The position numbers and the translations under genes were made by a program. Below, piece after piece: positions 44,917-57,600 of a stretch of DNA of 64,000 bases. Source of the stretch: Klebsormidium nitens (lineage: Eukaryota > Streptophyta > Klebsormidiophyceae > Klebsormidiales > Klebsormidiaceae); the NCBI GenBank assembly GCA_000708835.1, contig DF236977.1, forward strand, positions 186,978-250,977. The letters are read 5' to 3'. The number at the start of each line of letters is the position of its first letter. Position 1 is the first letter of the stretch. The notes under the pieces were generated by a model. It was not told the DNA's origin, ran no database searches, and saw only the letters and a program-made list of their open reading frames with translations.

Positions 44917-47900
44917 ATGGGCCGCTCTACAGGCGGCGTGACGGGCCAGTGGGATGGCGAGGTGCGGCCCCTTGCTTCGCAGCGTCGGAGCCGGGGCACC
45001 ACAAAATGGGGCACCAGGAACCCTAAAAGCATGGGGCAGGTGGATTTCTTGAACGGCACGAGCAAGTCGTTTGGTCGGCAGAAGTCGGGCGTGGAGTTTG
45101 GCAACAATATGACCAAGATTCTAGGGCAGGAAGAAGATGGATGGGTGTCCAGCAGCAGCCCGAGCGATGATGAGCTGGCATATGGCACCAGGCCTAGGAA
45201 CACCATCCCCAGAGCTACCTCCATGCCTGCCCAGCCGGGGACCATGGATTTTGACATGGAGAGCAGGCTGATGGCCACTGTGGCTGGGACGACTGCGCCG
45301 TTCATGTTTGAGAAGAGGAGGACGCGCATTGACTGGAGGAAGCTGCATGGAATCGATGTTGATAGGGTCATCAGGGAGGCAGGTGAGCTAAAGCAATTTT
45401 ACCATGTCAAAAAGCAAAGGACAGCTATCAAAGTATGTACGATCTGCTCGCTCAGCTCCTCAAGAGCAGATGAGCTTTTTTTGCACGGCCCAACTTCGAG
45501 CTCACCATCGAAACAGCTGGCATTGTTCAACTCCAGGCACAGAAACCATGGTGTTTATTCCAAATATGGCCTCCCTTTCTGCTTGCAGATATCGACACTC
45601 TCGAGTCTATCCTCGACACCATTGCATTTGGGGACATTGAGGCAGAAGACACCCGGAACTTCACAGAGTTCAACTTTGTCAAGATCTTCCGGCTCTCTCA
45701 GCTCATGGCAAGTTTACATCCGCTACTTCAAAGCTCCTGCCTTTCCGTAGCTCCTTAAATTGCCAGTGTTTGATCACATACACACATTCATATCACCACT
45801 GCTGCACTCCATCAGCAAAGCTCATGGTAAGAAACTTGAACACGGTCAAACAGTGGCAGAAAGTTTTGTTGTATGCATTTGTACTTGAGGCACCACTGGG
45901 CACCTGGAGCAGTCTCAGGGCCCACTTTAATCCATCTCTTTTTTCGGTGCAGGTTGAGTACTTGCTCCATGTCCAGGAGACGCTGGCCTCGCACAAGAGT
46001 CAGCTGGTGGTGGCTGGGGCCACTGTCCAGAGAAAGACACAGAAGCTGCACAGCACTGTGTCGTGGCACAGAGATGCGCTGGCAGCCACGCGGCGAGATC
46101 TGAAGCAGGCCAAGAAGGTAGGGAGCTTGACTCAAAGGCCAGTTGATGATCTTTTAAGCATTACGGGCAGCAACATGAAATTGCAGGAGAGGTGGATCTT
46201 GATAAACAAAGCTGACTTTTTAAGTGCGATGAGGAAAGCCGTTAAGATTGAAAGCAAGGAACTTGATAGTGGCAACAAGTGCTCATAGACATGAGGGTGG
46301 CTGTTACGAGGACGAGGTACTGGGCATTGAGTGATTATTGAGATTGAAAAAAGTCGAGGTGCTCAGGGAGTGAGGGATATTGGAAGCTTGTCAATGTGTA
46401 CCAGCTGTGTGAAGAATTGTAGTCATGAGCAGTGGCAACTTTCTCAATACTTTAGCCTCATAAAAAGCTTATGCACGGAACCGTCTGACTTTGCCCACTG
46501 GTTTGCAGACATTGTCCACCTACGAGATCCTGCTCCGCCTGCATGGCCATGGGCAGGGCCCCGCCCCCTCCAGCCAGCAGACCCACAAGTGCCCCACCTG
46601 CGACAAGCTCTTTGAGTCTGCCTACTACCTGGTGAGTTGCGAGCAAGTTGCCAAGGATCGCTGCAAAAGCATTGACAAAATACCTTGTCAGGGCACTTTG
46701 ATAGCTGTGGGCTGATCCCTGCAATATTGTAAGAACGATCGGTGTTGCTTGCACTGCAAAGAAGCCCAATTGATGACAGATTCAAGCCTCCAATGTTGCC
46801 GGTATGGAAAGGCTGGGTTTGAAGTGCCTTTGTTTGGCGCGCAGGACCTGCACATGGCGCGCAGGCATCCCCGCCCGCCAGAGGAAGACCCGAAGGCCAT
46901 CCTGGCAGCCGCGGTCGCAAAAGCAGAGGAGATGACCACCATCAAGGTGCGCAGACTTGAGTGTTGTCAGGAAGACCGCTGTGTAGGTCGTGCAAAAGAT
47001 GTTGCGGGGGCAAGCTTGTGCTGATACCAGGTTCGGGAGCCCCCAACTTTGCTGAAGTCTTTGAGAGTCTCCCAAGACGAAAGGACGTCATGGAACGCCG
47101 AAAAATGAAGGGTCAGACTTAGCTAATATCGGATCGGCCTCAATTCGCAGGTCCGGGCCGAGACGACGGCCCAGCTGCAGGCAGAGTTCCAGGAGGTGCT
47201 AGCGCGCACGAGAACAGACTTTGAGAGGGCGGAGCAAGCAGCCAACACCAAGGTGAGGCACGAGGCTCCCCGCAGCTTTCAGCAACTGGTTGGCGGGTCG
47301 CACAAAGCGGCAATGAACCAGGGCCTGCACCTCAGACCGGGCGGGTTGTTTGAGGACTTGGCTACTATCCTGTAAGCTCATTTTTTACGTCAATAGCAGG
47401 AACAAATGCAGGGATTGAGAGGCCTTCTGAATCTTTTTGTTCTTCTAGAGACGTACATCCCGGCAGTCGTACCATCCGGCCTGTGCAGTGCATTAAGCTC
47501 CTGGACCCTGCCATCGTCCTTTTCAAAGGTGTTGGAAAGAATCTTCTGTCCTGCTCGAAACTAGTCTTATAATGTAGAGAACTGATTCCCAGGTCCTGAA
47601 ACGTTGTCTCTAAACGTTGCCTGGCTTCTGCCCTTCTAGGTGGTGTCCCTCCAAGCCGTGCTCGCGAGCCGCGAGCGCGAGATGGAGGACCTCCGCGCAC
47701 GCATCGAGGAGCTGCAGCGCGCGGCGGCGCGGCGCACGGGCGCGGGCGCGCGCCTCGAAGAGGACGACCCCGAGGCGGCGCACGCGGCCGGCCTGCGCGT
47801 CCGCGAGCTGGAAGGGAAGGTGGCCGTGCTGGAGCAGCGGCACCGGCTGATCAGCGAGGAGAAGGAACAGCTCACCATGCAGCTGGAGGCGGCCAAGGCG

Positions 47901-50900
47901 GAGGTGAGGTTCCGGAAACGAAGCTACGTACAATTCAACTTATCTCCGACTGTAATTGAACCTATGGAATGCCTTTCTTGACAGGGACAAGGTATAAGAG
48001 GCTGCTTCTTTAGCTTACCTATGCTTCAAAAGTAGCTTTCCAAAGGCTTCCGGGACAACAAGTTGCTTTGGCACGGTACAAAAGTTTCTCACTCGGCAGA
48101 ATCGCGCCTAGCCTGAAGACTTTGAAGGTGATGCCCCTGATGACGTGGCACTGGGTCGCAGGTGATGTCACTGAAGGCGGAGCGGCGGCGTCTGACCAAC
48201 GAGCTGGAGGATGCGCGGAACCAAGTCGACGACCTGGAGCGTCAGAAGAAGAAGCTCGCCAGCGAGCTGGCAAGGGTGAGCGTCGGTGCCACTTGGCCAC
48301 CCCTCTTTGACAAATATACGAAGCTGAATATGCAAAGCCGCTACTCAGAAAGCGTCTTGTGACGCTTCGGATTTGCAATAGCGGATCTCGAATGGAAATC
48401 ATGCTAAGTCGTTGGAAGAGCTCCAGACCTGACGGGGCGGAGATAGGCAAGCCATCTGCACCGTATGCTTTGACCATCTTCAGCAATCTCTACTACTGCG
48501 TCAAGGACTCTGACGCCCTTGTAGTGTGCGCACTGGCTCCCACGCCTTCGTTGCTCAAAGCGGTTTTCGACACCTGGAAATAATCGTCGTCCTTCCCAAT
48601 TTTAAATGCTTGCTTTCTTGCCTGCAAAGGCGAAGAAGTCGCGGCACCCCACGGGTGAGAAGGTGAAGGTGATGGTCGCCAAGCTGGAGGAGTCGTCCCG
48701 AGAGGTGAGCCTCGGTTTGGCTGCGCTTTTTTCATTCCAGAAATGCTTCTTGGAAATTGAGCTAGTAAGACACCGTGTCTAGCGACAAGGATTGGGTAGT
48801 TCGCACGTAGAATTAGGCAAGCTCCATCTTTGTCGGCCCTCAATTGCTGCAGTTCGAACCTCGACGTCGGAGAGTTGGCGAGTGTTACCCGCGGACGCAC
48901 ACATTATTGTTCCGTGCCGACGTTGCGTCCGCCCTCGCAGATGAAGCTCACGGATCGAGTTTTCTTTCTGCTGCAGGATCGTGACGCGGATCGCCGCCGA
49001 TCCGAGGAAGACAGAAGGTGGGTACTGAAAGCCATTATCCCTCAATCAGCAGGCCGAAGAAGCGATAGGCATCTCTGCGGGTGTTTGGCAAGTTGTAGAT
49101 CGAGATACCTAGCAATCCACGCTGGAGGTTCTTTCACTTTTGTAACTGTCGGTGTCGGGTCTCTAGTCCACAGCTTGGCAGCGTTTTGGAACTAATTTGC
49201 GCCCTGCCGTTGTTGACGCTCTCCACGATTTGGCGCAGACGGCGGCAGGCCCAGAAGGAGCGCGACGACGCCGCCGCGCGCCGGCGATCCGAGGATGAGA
49301 GGAGGCGACGAGAGCAGGAGCTGGAAGAGGTGAGGCCGCGAAGGGCGCTGAGCAGAAGTCTGGTCTGTATTTTCCATTGCTGAGAAGTCTGGCAACCCTG
49401 TGCTCCAACTGCAGCTCTTTCGCTGGTGGCAGGTGCAGAATGCTGGTTTCGGTGCTCTTTGGACCTCCGGAAAAAGCAGGGACGCGCGCGAAAGAGGGGA
49501 GCTCTTAGCCCGCCACCAGCATGATCAGGAGACAGCCTCGATGATCCCCCATTTCTTAGAGGGCTCATCTTTCTGGCTCGTCACCATTTCCGCTTTTGTT
49601 CCGTTTCGCTTCTTACTTTTGGTCTTGCACCGGCAGCGGAACGCGGCTGCTCGGAAGAAGACGGAAGAGGAGGACGCGGAGGAGGCGCGGCAGAGGGCGG
49701 CCGCCGCGGCGGCGGCCGCGCTGCAGGACCTGGGCGACGAGACGCCCTGGCTGTCCGTGGCGGACAAGGAGAAGTGGCTGCGGGAACACCCGTACGCGCC
49801 GGTGCCAGAAAAGTGAGCGGACTGCTTTGCGGACTAGGTACTCAGACATGGGTGCAGGTTGAGAGCTGTTCTGTTCAACTATAGTCCGTCATGAGCTTTG
49901 AACATCTTTAATAGCTTGCCTTCTAGTGGGCAGACTACTCTACCCGGCCACTTGCTTCTCTATGCAATTTGAGTGAATCCGTTTGCTGAGTACCCAACGG
50001 GGCAAAACGAATCGTACCTAAGCCCGACGCATAGCGGGCGTTATATTGGTCGCTTATTCCAACCGCTGCCTGCAGAATCGTAAGTGCTCCTTGTTACACG
50101 CACTATCTTTTTGTTACTTCGGTTTCAAAACTCCATACAGCGAAACTTGATTAACCCTGCAAGCGGCTGGCCCAAAAAAACCCGTCATCCAACCGTGGTC
50201 TTCTTTTCATGCAGGCCCATGGCGTTGGCCAAGCATCCCCACGACCCGATGCTGTTCCCGGACACCCGGACGGACATCACGCAGGTGAGCGTTCGATCGG
50301 TCCGGTCCTTGCGGAGTTAGCGTCCTCAATAGTCTGCTTCGTCTAGAGCGGGAACTCTAGCCGTTGGGCTAATCTGCCTGCTTGTGGCAGGTTTCTATTC
50401 TCGGCATCTCTCTCTCAAAATGCCAAGTGGAGTAAGGAAGCTTGGCTGCCTGAATGGATGTCAAGTTTGGTAAAGATCATTGCTTTCGCGAATGCAGCAC
50501 TTTGACGAAGCGCTGGCGGAAGAGCTGCGCAAGTTCGGCATCACTGCGGGGACCAAGGGCATGAGGTGCGCGTGTGGTCTGGCGCCTCCTTGTTGATCCA
50601 TTTTTGTTGCTCCTGAAATCATCCAGGCGCACTTGTGGTCTTATAAAAAAATGTTGACCTCTTCTACCGTTGGTCTTCGCTTTTCGTGCCACTGCTCGTC
50701 GAGCTGCCCTTAGCCGTGCTGGAAACCAACTGCAAAGGTTCCCTTCCAGCAGTGTTTTATACAGATCCATGTACATTTCTCAATTTACGATCTCTCCAAC
50801 CGGCATCGCCCTTGCAGTGACGAGGCATATGCCGAGGCGACGGCCATCCTGGAGCAGCGGCGGACTGTGCGCCTGGCGGAGGCGCCGGCGGCAGAGCGGA

Positions 50901-53488
50901 AGCAGATGGAGTACGAGCGAGGGACCATTCAGTGGCACATCGAGGTGGGCACTCCGCGGACATGGGGAAGCTTTCCGTTATCTTCTCTCCACAGCAGCGG
51001 AATAGCGGATGCTTGTTCATGCGTTCAAGAGATTGGTCTGCAGACGCGTGAAGGAAGACAAGCCTGAAGCGCAGGTGATGATTTGCAGAATTTGCTACAC
51101 TGCAGCTCTGATCCCAATTAAGAATATTCTTACTTAGGGATTGACCTTTTGACCCGCCAAAGAACGCTTAAGCAAGGAGAAGGATTCCAGGATTGGAATT
51201 ATTCTCCGTTGGTTCCTCCACGTGCCCAAGCACCCTGAAACCACAAGATCTACCAGCGTCACTTATATCTTCCCCAAATTTTTAATTCCAGAGAGCGGTT
51301 CACGCGCGCGACGAGGCTGCCGTGGAGCGGCGGCTGCGCAGCAGTTTGAACGAGGAGGACGAGCCGGAGGAGCTCACCTTCGAGGAAGCCACCGGAGGAA
51401 CCCGGGGGGGGGCCAACCGGGGGAACGAATACCGGGTGAGGCGCCGTATGAAGTTGGACCAGTGAATCCGCCCGGGCCTTTACTTCGTCTGTATCAATAC
51501 CCCATGAGGACGAGTTTTCTGTTTGACGAATACTGCACTATCTTGCACCAAGCTCGTCAGTCGGCAGTTGTGCTTACGTAGAGAGTTCATCTCTTTCTGA
51601 TCGCAAGATAGTCAGTTGTAATCTTCGCACAGTCTAGCGGGACAGTGTAGACAAAATCAGGCTCCAAAGCATGGGGTTCGCTTAACCGAGAAGATTCTCC
51701 CTGATCTTCGGACTGCTCCCCACATTTCAAGCAGATTCCAAGCCTACCATAAAGATTCTTACTGGGGGCTGGTTTCTGCTCCAGGAGGCCTCCAGCGCGG
51801 TGGTGAAGCACGTGATCGGCAACCCAGCGAGCCTGCGCTCCAGCCTGCGGACGGACTACACCGCATCCGAAGTGTCCGCCGGAAGCGAGCCGGACGCTTC
51901 GCCGGACGGAAGACGCCCCAAGAATATGGAGCATGACAAGCGAGCCAAATCGGAGGCCAGCGCTTCGGACAGCTCGGCATCGGATGACGTCAGCATGGAC
52001 AGCGACATCAGCGTGCACGATGACGTGGCGTCCGAGGAGGCGTCCGAGGAGATGTCCGAGCCGGAGGTGTATAGCAAGCCCAGCAGCCGGCGCAGCAGTC
52101 GGCGGCCGTCCAATACGAACTCGGACAAGACACGTGGCGCTCGAGAGGAGGAGGCACGTGGCAAGAAGGAGGAGGGCGGAGCCTGGGCCACAGCGAAACC
52201 GGCGACCGTCAGTCGGGTGGAAACGCGAAACTATGAGGAGAGCGACGAGGAGCGGTCGCCGACAGTGCAGGAGAAGGGGGTGAGTTCCGTCGAGGTGAAG
52301 CGGAAGGAAGTGGTTCTGAACGCAGCGGAAGGACGCGTGGCGGACTCGGAGGCGGTCCACGTGGTGCAGCTGGTCCCCAGCCGCAAGGCGCAGGAGCCGG
52401 TGCCGCCCCCGGTACAGACCGTCAAGATAGGGGCCGCGTTCTCGGACGGGAACCGGGGCGGGGCGCTGGAGTCGAGGAGAGCGTTGTCGCCGCTGAGGCC
52501 GAGCAGCGCCAAGGGCAGCCTGGGGGGAAGGCCCAGAACGGAGGGCGCACACTTCAGGTGAGGACCGGGGGAGAACAGGCGCTCTTGTGCAGATGCTGAG
52601 CACGCTTGATTGAAGGGCGGGGCAGGAACGATAGCTTTTCTCAGTATGATCAGGTCGTCTTTCGGCTTCGGAGTAAGGTAGAGTCTTTGGCTACGACGAA
52701 AACCTTGGGTCTGGTTGAAGAACTTCAATCTTAGTTGCAGGCTTCTCCTGCAAGCTCGACTTCACACTTGTTGTTAAGCCTAGTCTTCCGCACTTAGCAA
52801 GCGCAAGGCAGGAATCCTGCGGCTTTTCAACGTTGCAGCAACTGTTAGACCGTCGCTTTGAGCGACTCTTGTGACAGGATCCTGTGGACAACATGCATTG
52901 GAGACCGCAGCAAGCGACTGATTACGCTGACTTTCGAAAGGTGTTGGAAACTTTTCCTTGTCCCTGCTTGCAGAGGTTCAGAGTTGGAGAGCTTGGAGAG
53001 CATGACGTCCGTGTATACGTCTGATGAGGAAGCCACCTCAAGGCTGCAAGGTAAGGCGGCGATTCTTCCCGCACTCCTTCCACCCGTGGAAGGGACTTGC
53101 TCGGCCTTCGTAACAGCAGCTCCTCACTGCATGTGGTATTATAGTTTTGATGCACTACCAGATCCACCATCAACTTATACCGTCGAGCGGACGTACAGCC
53201 TGCCACATCCAACCTTTGCTGGGCTTGTAGATAGATGTGCGCGCTAGACGAAGCTCAGAGCTACGCTTGCGGCCGTTGTCGAGTACAAGACACTGCAGTC
53301 GGTCTGGAGCAACCATTTCCGCTTACGGTGCAGGTTCGTCTGGCCGCTATGAAAGCCCCGCCGGCAGTGGGCCCGCCAAAAGCTCGACAGGCGCGACGTC
53401 GAAAGAGCAGAAGCCTGTCACGAAGACGGCGCCGAGAGACTACTTGGACGACTTCGAAACGGACGACATCGAAGAGATAAATATCTGA
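44917..53488 (+). CDS. DZIP1: Cilium assembly zinc-finger protein DZIP1 (Iguana homologue)
   Basis: Nineteen exons join in phase to 1,083 aa: 44917-45382, 45589-45707, 45953-46117, 46509-46631, 46845-46946, 47151-47252, 47640-47903, 48162-48275, 48630-48704, 48977-49017, 49239-49329, 49637-49812, 50215-50284, 50498-50565, 50818-50944, 51292-51435, 51785-52557, 52974-53050 and 53334-53488. DZIP1 localises to basal bodies/transition zones and is needed for ciliogenesis. The DZIP-like N-terminal domain starts at RTRIDWRKLHGIDVDRV and continues through FVKIFRLSQLM and VEYLLHVQETLASHK. A C2H2 finger follows (C278-x2-C281-x12-H294-x4-H299, CPTCDKLFESAYYL then DLHMARRH), split by an intron. Exons 6-12 are charged coiled coil. 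Residues ~590-680 contain a helical segment (ELRKFGITAGTKGM). A long disordered acidic/serine region ends in DDFETDDIEEINI. Intron 2 uses a GC donor at 45708. The 44881 TTG is not a start; the first ATG is at 44917. Confidence 0.92.
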
Positions 53489-54608
53489 TTTGACAACTAT
53501 GTTTCAGAAATTAGTCGATGCGTCAAGTTGACTGGACAGAACATTCTCGTTGAAAGGCATGCAATAGGTATCCAACAGGACCAGAACGGTTAGAGGCAGA
53601 CGGAGCATGATTCTCTTAAGACCATGCCAAGCTTATGAGAGTGGCCGGATGTGAAAGGTCTACCCGGAGCTCTTGAACAGTGACCCTAGGATGTTGTATC
53701 ATGTATACGGGCCGAAATGTTGGCTCGGGTGCTTGTGTTCTACTTTGAGCCAGAGAGGTCCAAAACGCTCTCTCAAGTAGCTGCGCACTCGGAAAGTGCT
53801 TTTCCATCTCGATCTATGTAGATCAGCTTTTCATCGATTGAACGTGCAGCTCGATGAAAGGGAGTGATGATATACGAGTAAGTCTTCTCCTTTGAGAGAG
53901 ATTACTAGGATTTGAGGACGCCTGGTTGAGAATTCAAACGTGATGCTATACTAGCCTTGAGAAAGCAAGGCTTTTCCACTCTCACAAATTTGCTTGTGCC
54001 GCCAGCTGAGCAAGATAAGCAAGCTAAGTGAGGCACGTATGTCGTGAAAACCCCAATCGCTGAAATAACCTATATTGGTCATGACCTATACCTATCTTTT
54101 ATACACGGTACACTACTGGCACGTTCGGAGTACTAGATCCTACTTTACACAAAATATTCCGAAGGAACAAGAGCGCAAACCACACTACCTACATGTACAT
54201 TTCTGATTTAGAATGTCGGAGTAACCCAATCGGTCATAAAAGCTAGTTCTACGTCCAGTGTTTCTTTCTTTCGTGCTCGACCTGCGCTTTGTCAGGTTTT
54301 CTCGCATGAAATGGCCAACTGTTCATACGTATGGTGTTACGGCGGCCGACAATCTACTATAGTACGAAACAAACGTCTTGGATCGTAAAGTTTCTGTTGG
54401 AAACGTGGATGTGGTATCTCTTGCAACAGTGCGTTCTGTTAGTGTGGTAAATTTGGTTCTGATGCCTAGAATCGACGTCTATTGCGACCTGGGTCGTTTT
54501 TTACAGATGTTGCTCTTTCCGTCCAGTATTTACACCCTCCTTGAAGCAGACCAAAGGTCGCTCGGAAGCTTCTGCCACGCCGAGGTCCCCTTAAAGCCAA
54601 GGCCCCGG
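53489..54608. other. Convergent intergenic region without recognisable genes
   Basis: 1.1 kb of AT-richer sequence lies between the 3' ends of DZIP1 and the FAAL gene. Open frames are short, and one reaching from 54378 into the next gene is an antisense shadow. No repeat or RNA gene is seen. Confidence 0.5.
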
Positions 54609-57600
54609 TCACAGCTGCTCAACTATGCGCGCGGGAACCCCCGCCCACGCCGTCCCCTTGCGCATCTCCACGTTGATCGGGGGATGGCTCAGGGGCCTGA
54701 CCGTCACACCTTCCTTGAACGTGCAAGGGAAGATGGCGCAGTCGGGCTCCACGCTGCAGCGGGTCCCGATGGTTATGGGGCCATAGCGGATGCGCTCGAG
54801 GTCCCAAACGATATGCGGGCTGATGGTGGCCCAGCGGTCCACCACAGAGTCGTCTCCGATGGTCACCCAGTCGTGGTCGTAGATGAAGCACTCGTGCAGG
54901 AACGCCCACGTGCTGATGCGGGCACCCAGGCAGTTGGCGAACCTGCAGAAACAAGGATGGCAGAATGTCATGCTCTTCAAGAGAGATTAGCAGAGGCGAT
55001 TGGGCAGAATTTTCCATGAAAAGCTTGCTTACAAAAGGCGGGCGGTGAAGCCGCCAGGGTCTCGCCCGACTCGTTAGCCCCATGAAGCGCCTTCAACGAG
55101 GCCGTCGCTTTCAATGTCATACTTATTCGAAATTGTACAAAGACAGGCTACAGGCTGTCAATCCCAATCGCACACGGTGCAACAGGGACTGTAGTTGTCT
55201 ATCAGTCCCGCATGCAAACACTAATGCGTGTCGAAGCAGGTGTGAGTAAGATGAGGGGCGCGCAACGTACCAATTGCCAAGGGGGGTGCTCTTGAGCGCT
55301 CCTCCCGCCAGGACCGGCACGAAGATGTTGGTGAAGAGCAGGCTCCGCGCCAGCAACTGCGGGGGACCGAGCACACGAGGTCAGCCACTCCTGCCAAGAT
55401 ATGCGTGCAGGACGGATCTTTTCTCCAAAACCTGACGACAGGACGCCAACCGCAGTTTGGTTAACCGGACCTGGTTTTCCTCCTGACTCTCTCCGTTCTT
55501 ACCGAAAAGTGATGACTTCTTCGGTTGATGCCACCGTGTTTGAGGTTCTTTGCAAGCGTTTTGAGATGGTGGAGCAATGGAAATAGCCCGCTCGAGCGAG
55601 GATTGGAGGAATCTTTGGCACTCACCGGGTTGCGGAAATCGCTCCTCGCCACAACTGAGTAGTTGCGCTGGTTGCCGAGCAGCAGCCACTTGATGAGGAT
55701 GGCTACCCCGCAGACAGAGATGACTATGCACGCGTGGATGCCGATGGCCAAAGCGACCCACAGCACAGCTTGGACAGCCAGAGGCCCGCCTGCAAATCCA
55801 GTTGATCTTGCTTGTTAGAAAAACGGGGCGCTTTATGCAATTACCTCTTAAAATGAGGGTCGAAGGATAAAGAAAGAAAGCACTGATAGATTCACAGGAG
55901 CCTGTACGGACTTATTGTCTCTACCAATACAGAGTCGGATGAGAAGCTCAAATCCAGGATTCGAGGCGGCTTGCAAGTTCAGGGAAACCCGAATCGCCGG
56001 CTATCACAGGCAGATCAATGATTTGAGTCACTTCCGAGCAAGCAAATTCAATTGGGCAGAGAAGTTTTGCCGATACGAGTTTGCCATCCCACGGCCGCGT
56101 ACCCAGTTTGCGCACAGCATGAATGGCCAAGACGACGCCGCCGGCGGCGGCTCCGGTGAGGGCCACGACGAGGAGCCAGAGGGAGGAGTCCAGAAGAACC
56201 ACAGGCCACAGCGGCACGCCCGCGATCGCGCGGCTGAAGTCAACTGGCGTGGCGCGCGACAGGGTTTTGGCGTCGGGGCCAAGGACGACCTGAAAAATAG
56301 CAGACAAGAAGATCAATTTGGGGCTGGTACTATGATATCGAATAACAAACTTTTTACAAGTGACCATTCTGATACAAAATGCGGCGGCCTTAGCGAATGG
56401 GAAGGTACGGGAGTGCATCTGAGAAACTGGAGTGTTTTCGCAAATGGTCATTCCCAGGAACCGCTGGGCAGAGGTTTAAGCGTCAGATGCGGAGCGGCGA
56501 CCTTCCCGCGCTGGCTGGAAGGATTTGGGAGCGGCCTCCCACCTGCTGACTGCGCACGTGCGTGTTGTCCCGGACGTACGTGAGGAGCCCCACGGACGCC
56601 CCGTCCTCGAGGACGGTCCCCGCGCCCACGTGCGACTTGGTCCCCACGATGCAGCGCGCGCCGATGGAGATGCGGCACAGCTCCTTCAGGGGGCCGGCCT
56701 AATGGCAACATGGAAACTTTTTATGATCCACCGGGTCTGAGCCGTGCCGGCTGCAGGAGCTGATGGTTTGCTCTATCAAGTAGTTCCAATATTTTTGAAG
56801 TGGTAGAAAGGAACTGGAATATCCGAGCGGTTGAACGCTTCAAGATAGTAAAGTAAGCAGTGCAACCAGGTACATGAGGGCCACTTGGGTGAGGCTTTGA
56901 GAGCAGTCGGACTGTTGAAACTTCAACACTTGCAGGTCGGGAATACTTTGACATTGAGGATTTGACGGCTTCATTAGAGAGGTGTTCGGGTCTGTAGTAG
57001 GACACGGCGAGTGACTAGACTCGCCCTCAACGAACGGCATCAGTCTCTTCCATCGAAAAGAAATCCTTTGAAACAAATCAATCGGTCGGAACCCATCAAA
57101 TGGCCTTTCAAAACTCTGCCCGACTGACCTGTTGAGAGGCTTGGAAATCCAGAACACACCCCCCGCCGCAGACGCTCCCTTCGCCGACTGTGAGCAGGTC
57201 CAGGTCGGCGCATGGGTAGACGCCGGTGCTGACAGTCGCCCTCCGGCTTAGGCGCGCGCCGTACGCGCGCATCAGCCAGGGCCCGAGGAACGTGACGGTG
57301 AGGTGCTGGTACACCAGGGAGCTGGTGACGAACGTGATGAACGCGTCCACGACGTAGCGCCGCGTGGCGAACCAGCCGCCCGAGTGAACTCGCGGGGCGT
57401 CACCTGGGCAGGATGGAGGAACGACTCAGTGCTCAGAAAAGAAGTTCCCGAGTAGAAAAATTCATCTCTTCGAGTCGGCTGCTTGAGAATTGCACTTTCG
57501 ATCCGAAGGAGTCGCTGATATGATGTGCAGGAAAGTTGACGAGCGTTCACTCAGTTCTCCAAGTGCAATTCATGGCATTGAGAGAAACTTTTCATGTGAA

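Noticed and set aside
51587-52603. 338-aa minus frame across DZIP1 exon 17
   Set aside because: Antisense shadow of a Ser/Glu-rich exon. The plus frame has phase-matched splice sites on both sides.
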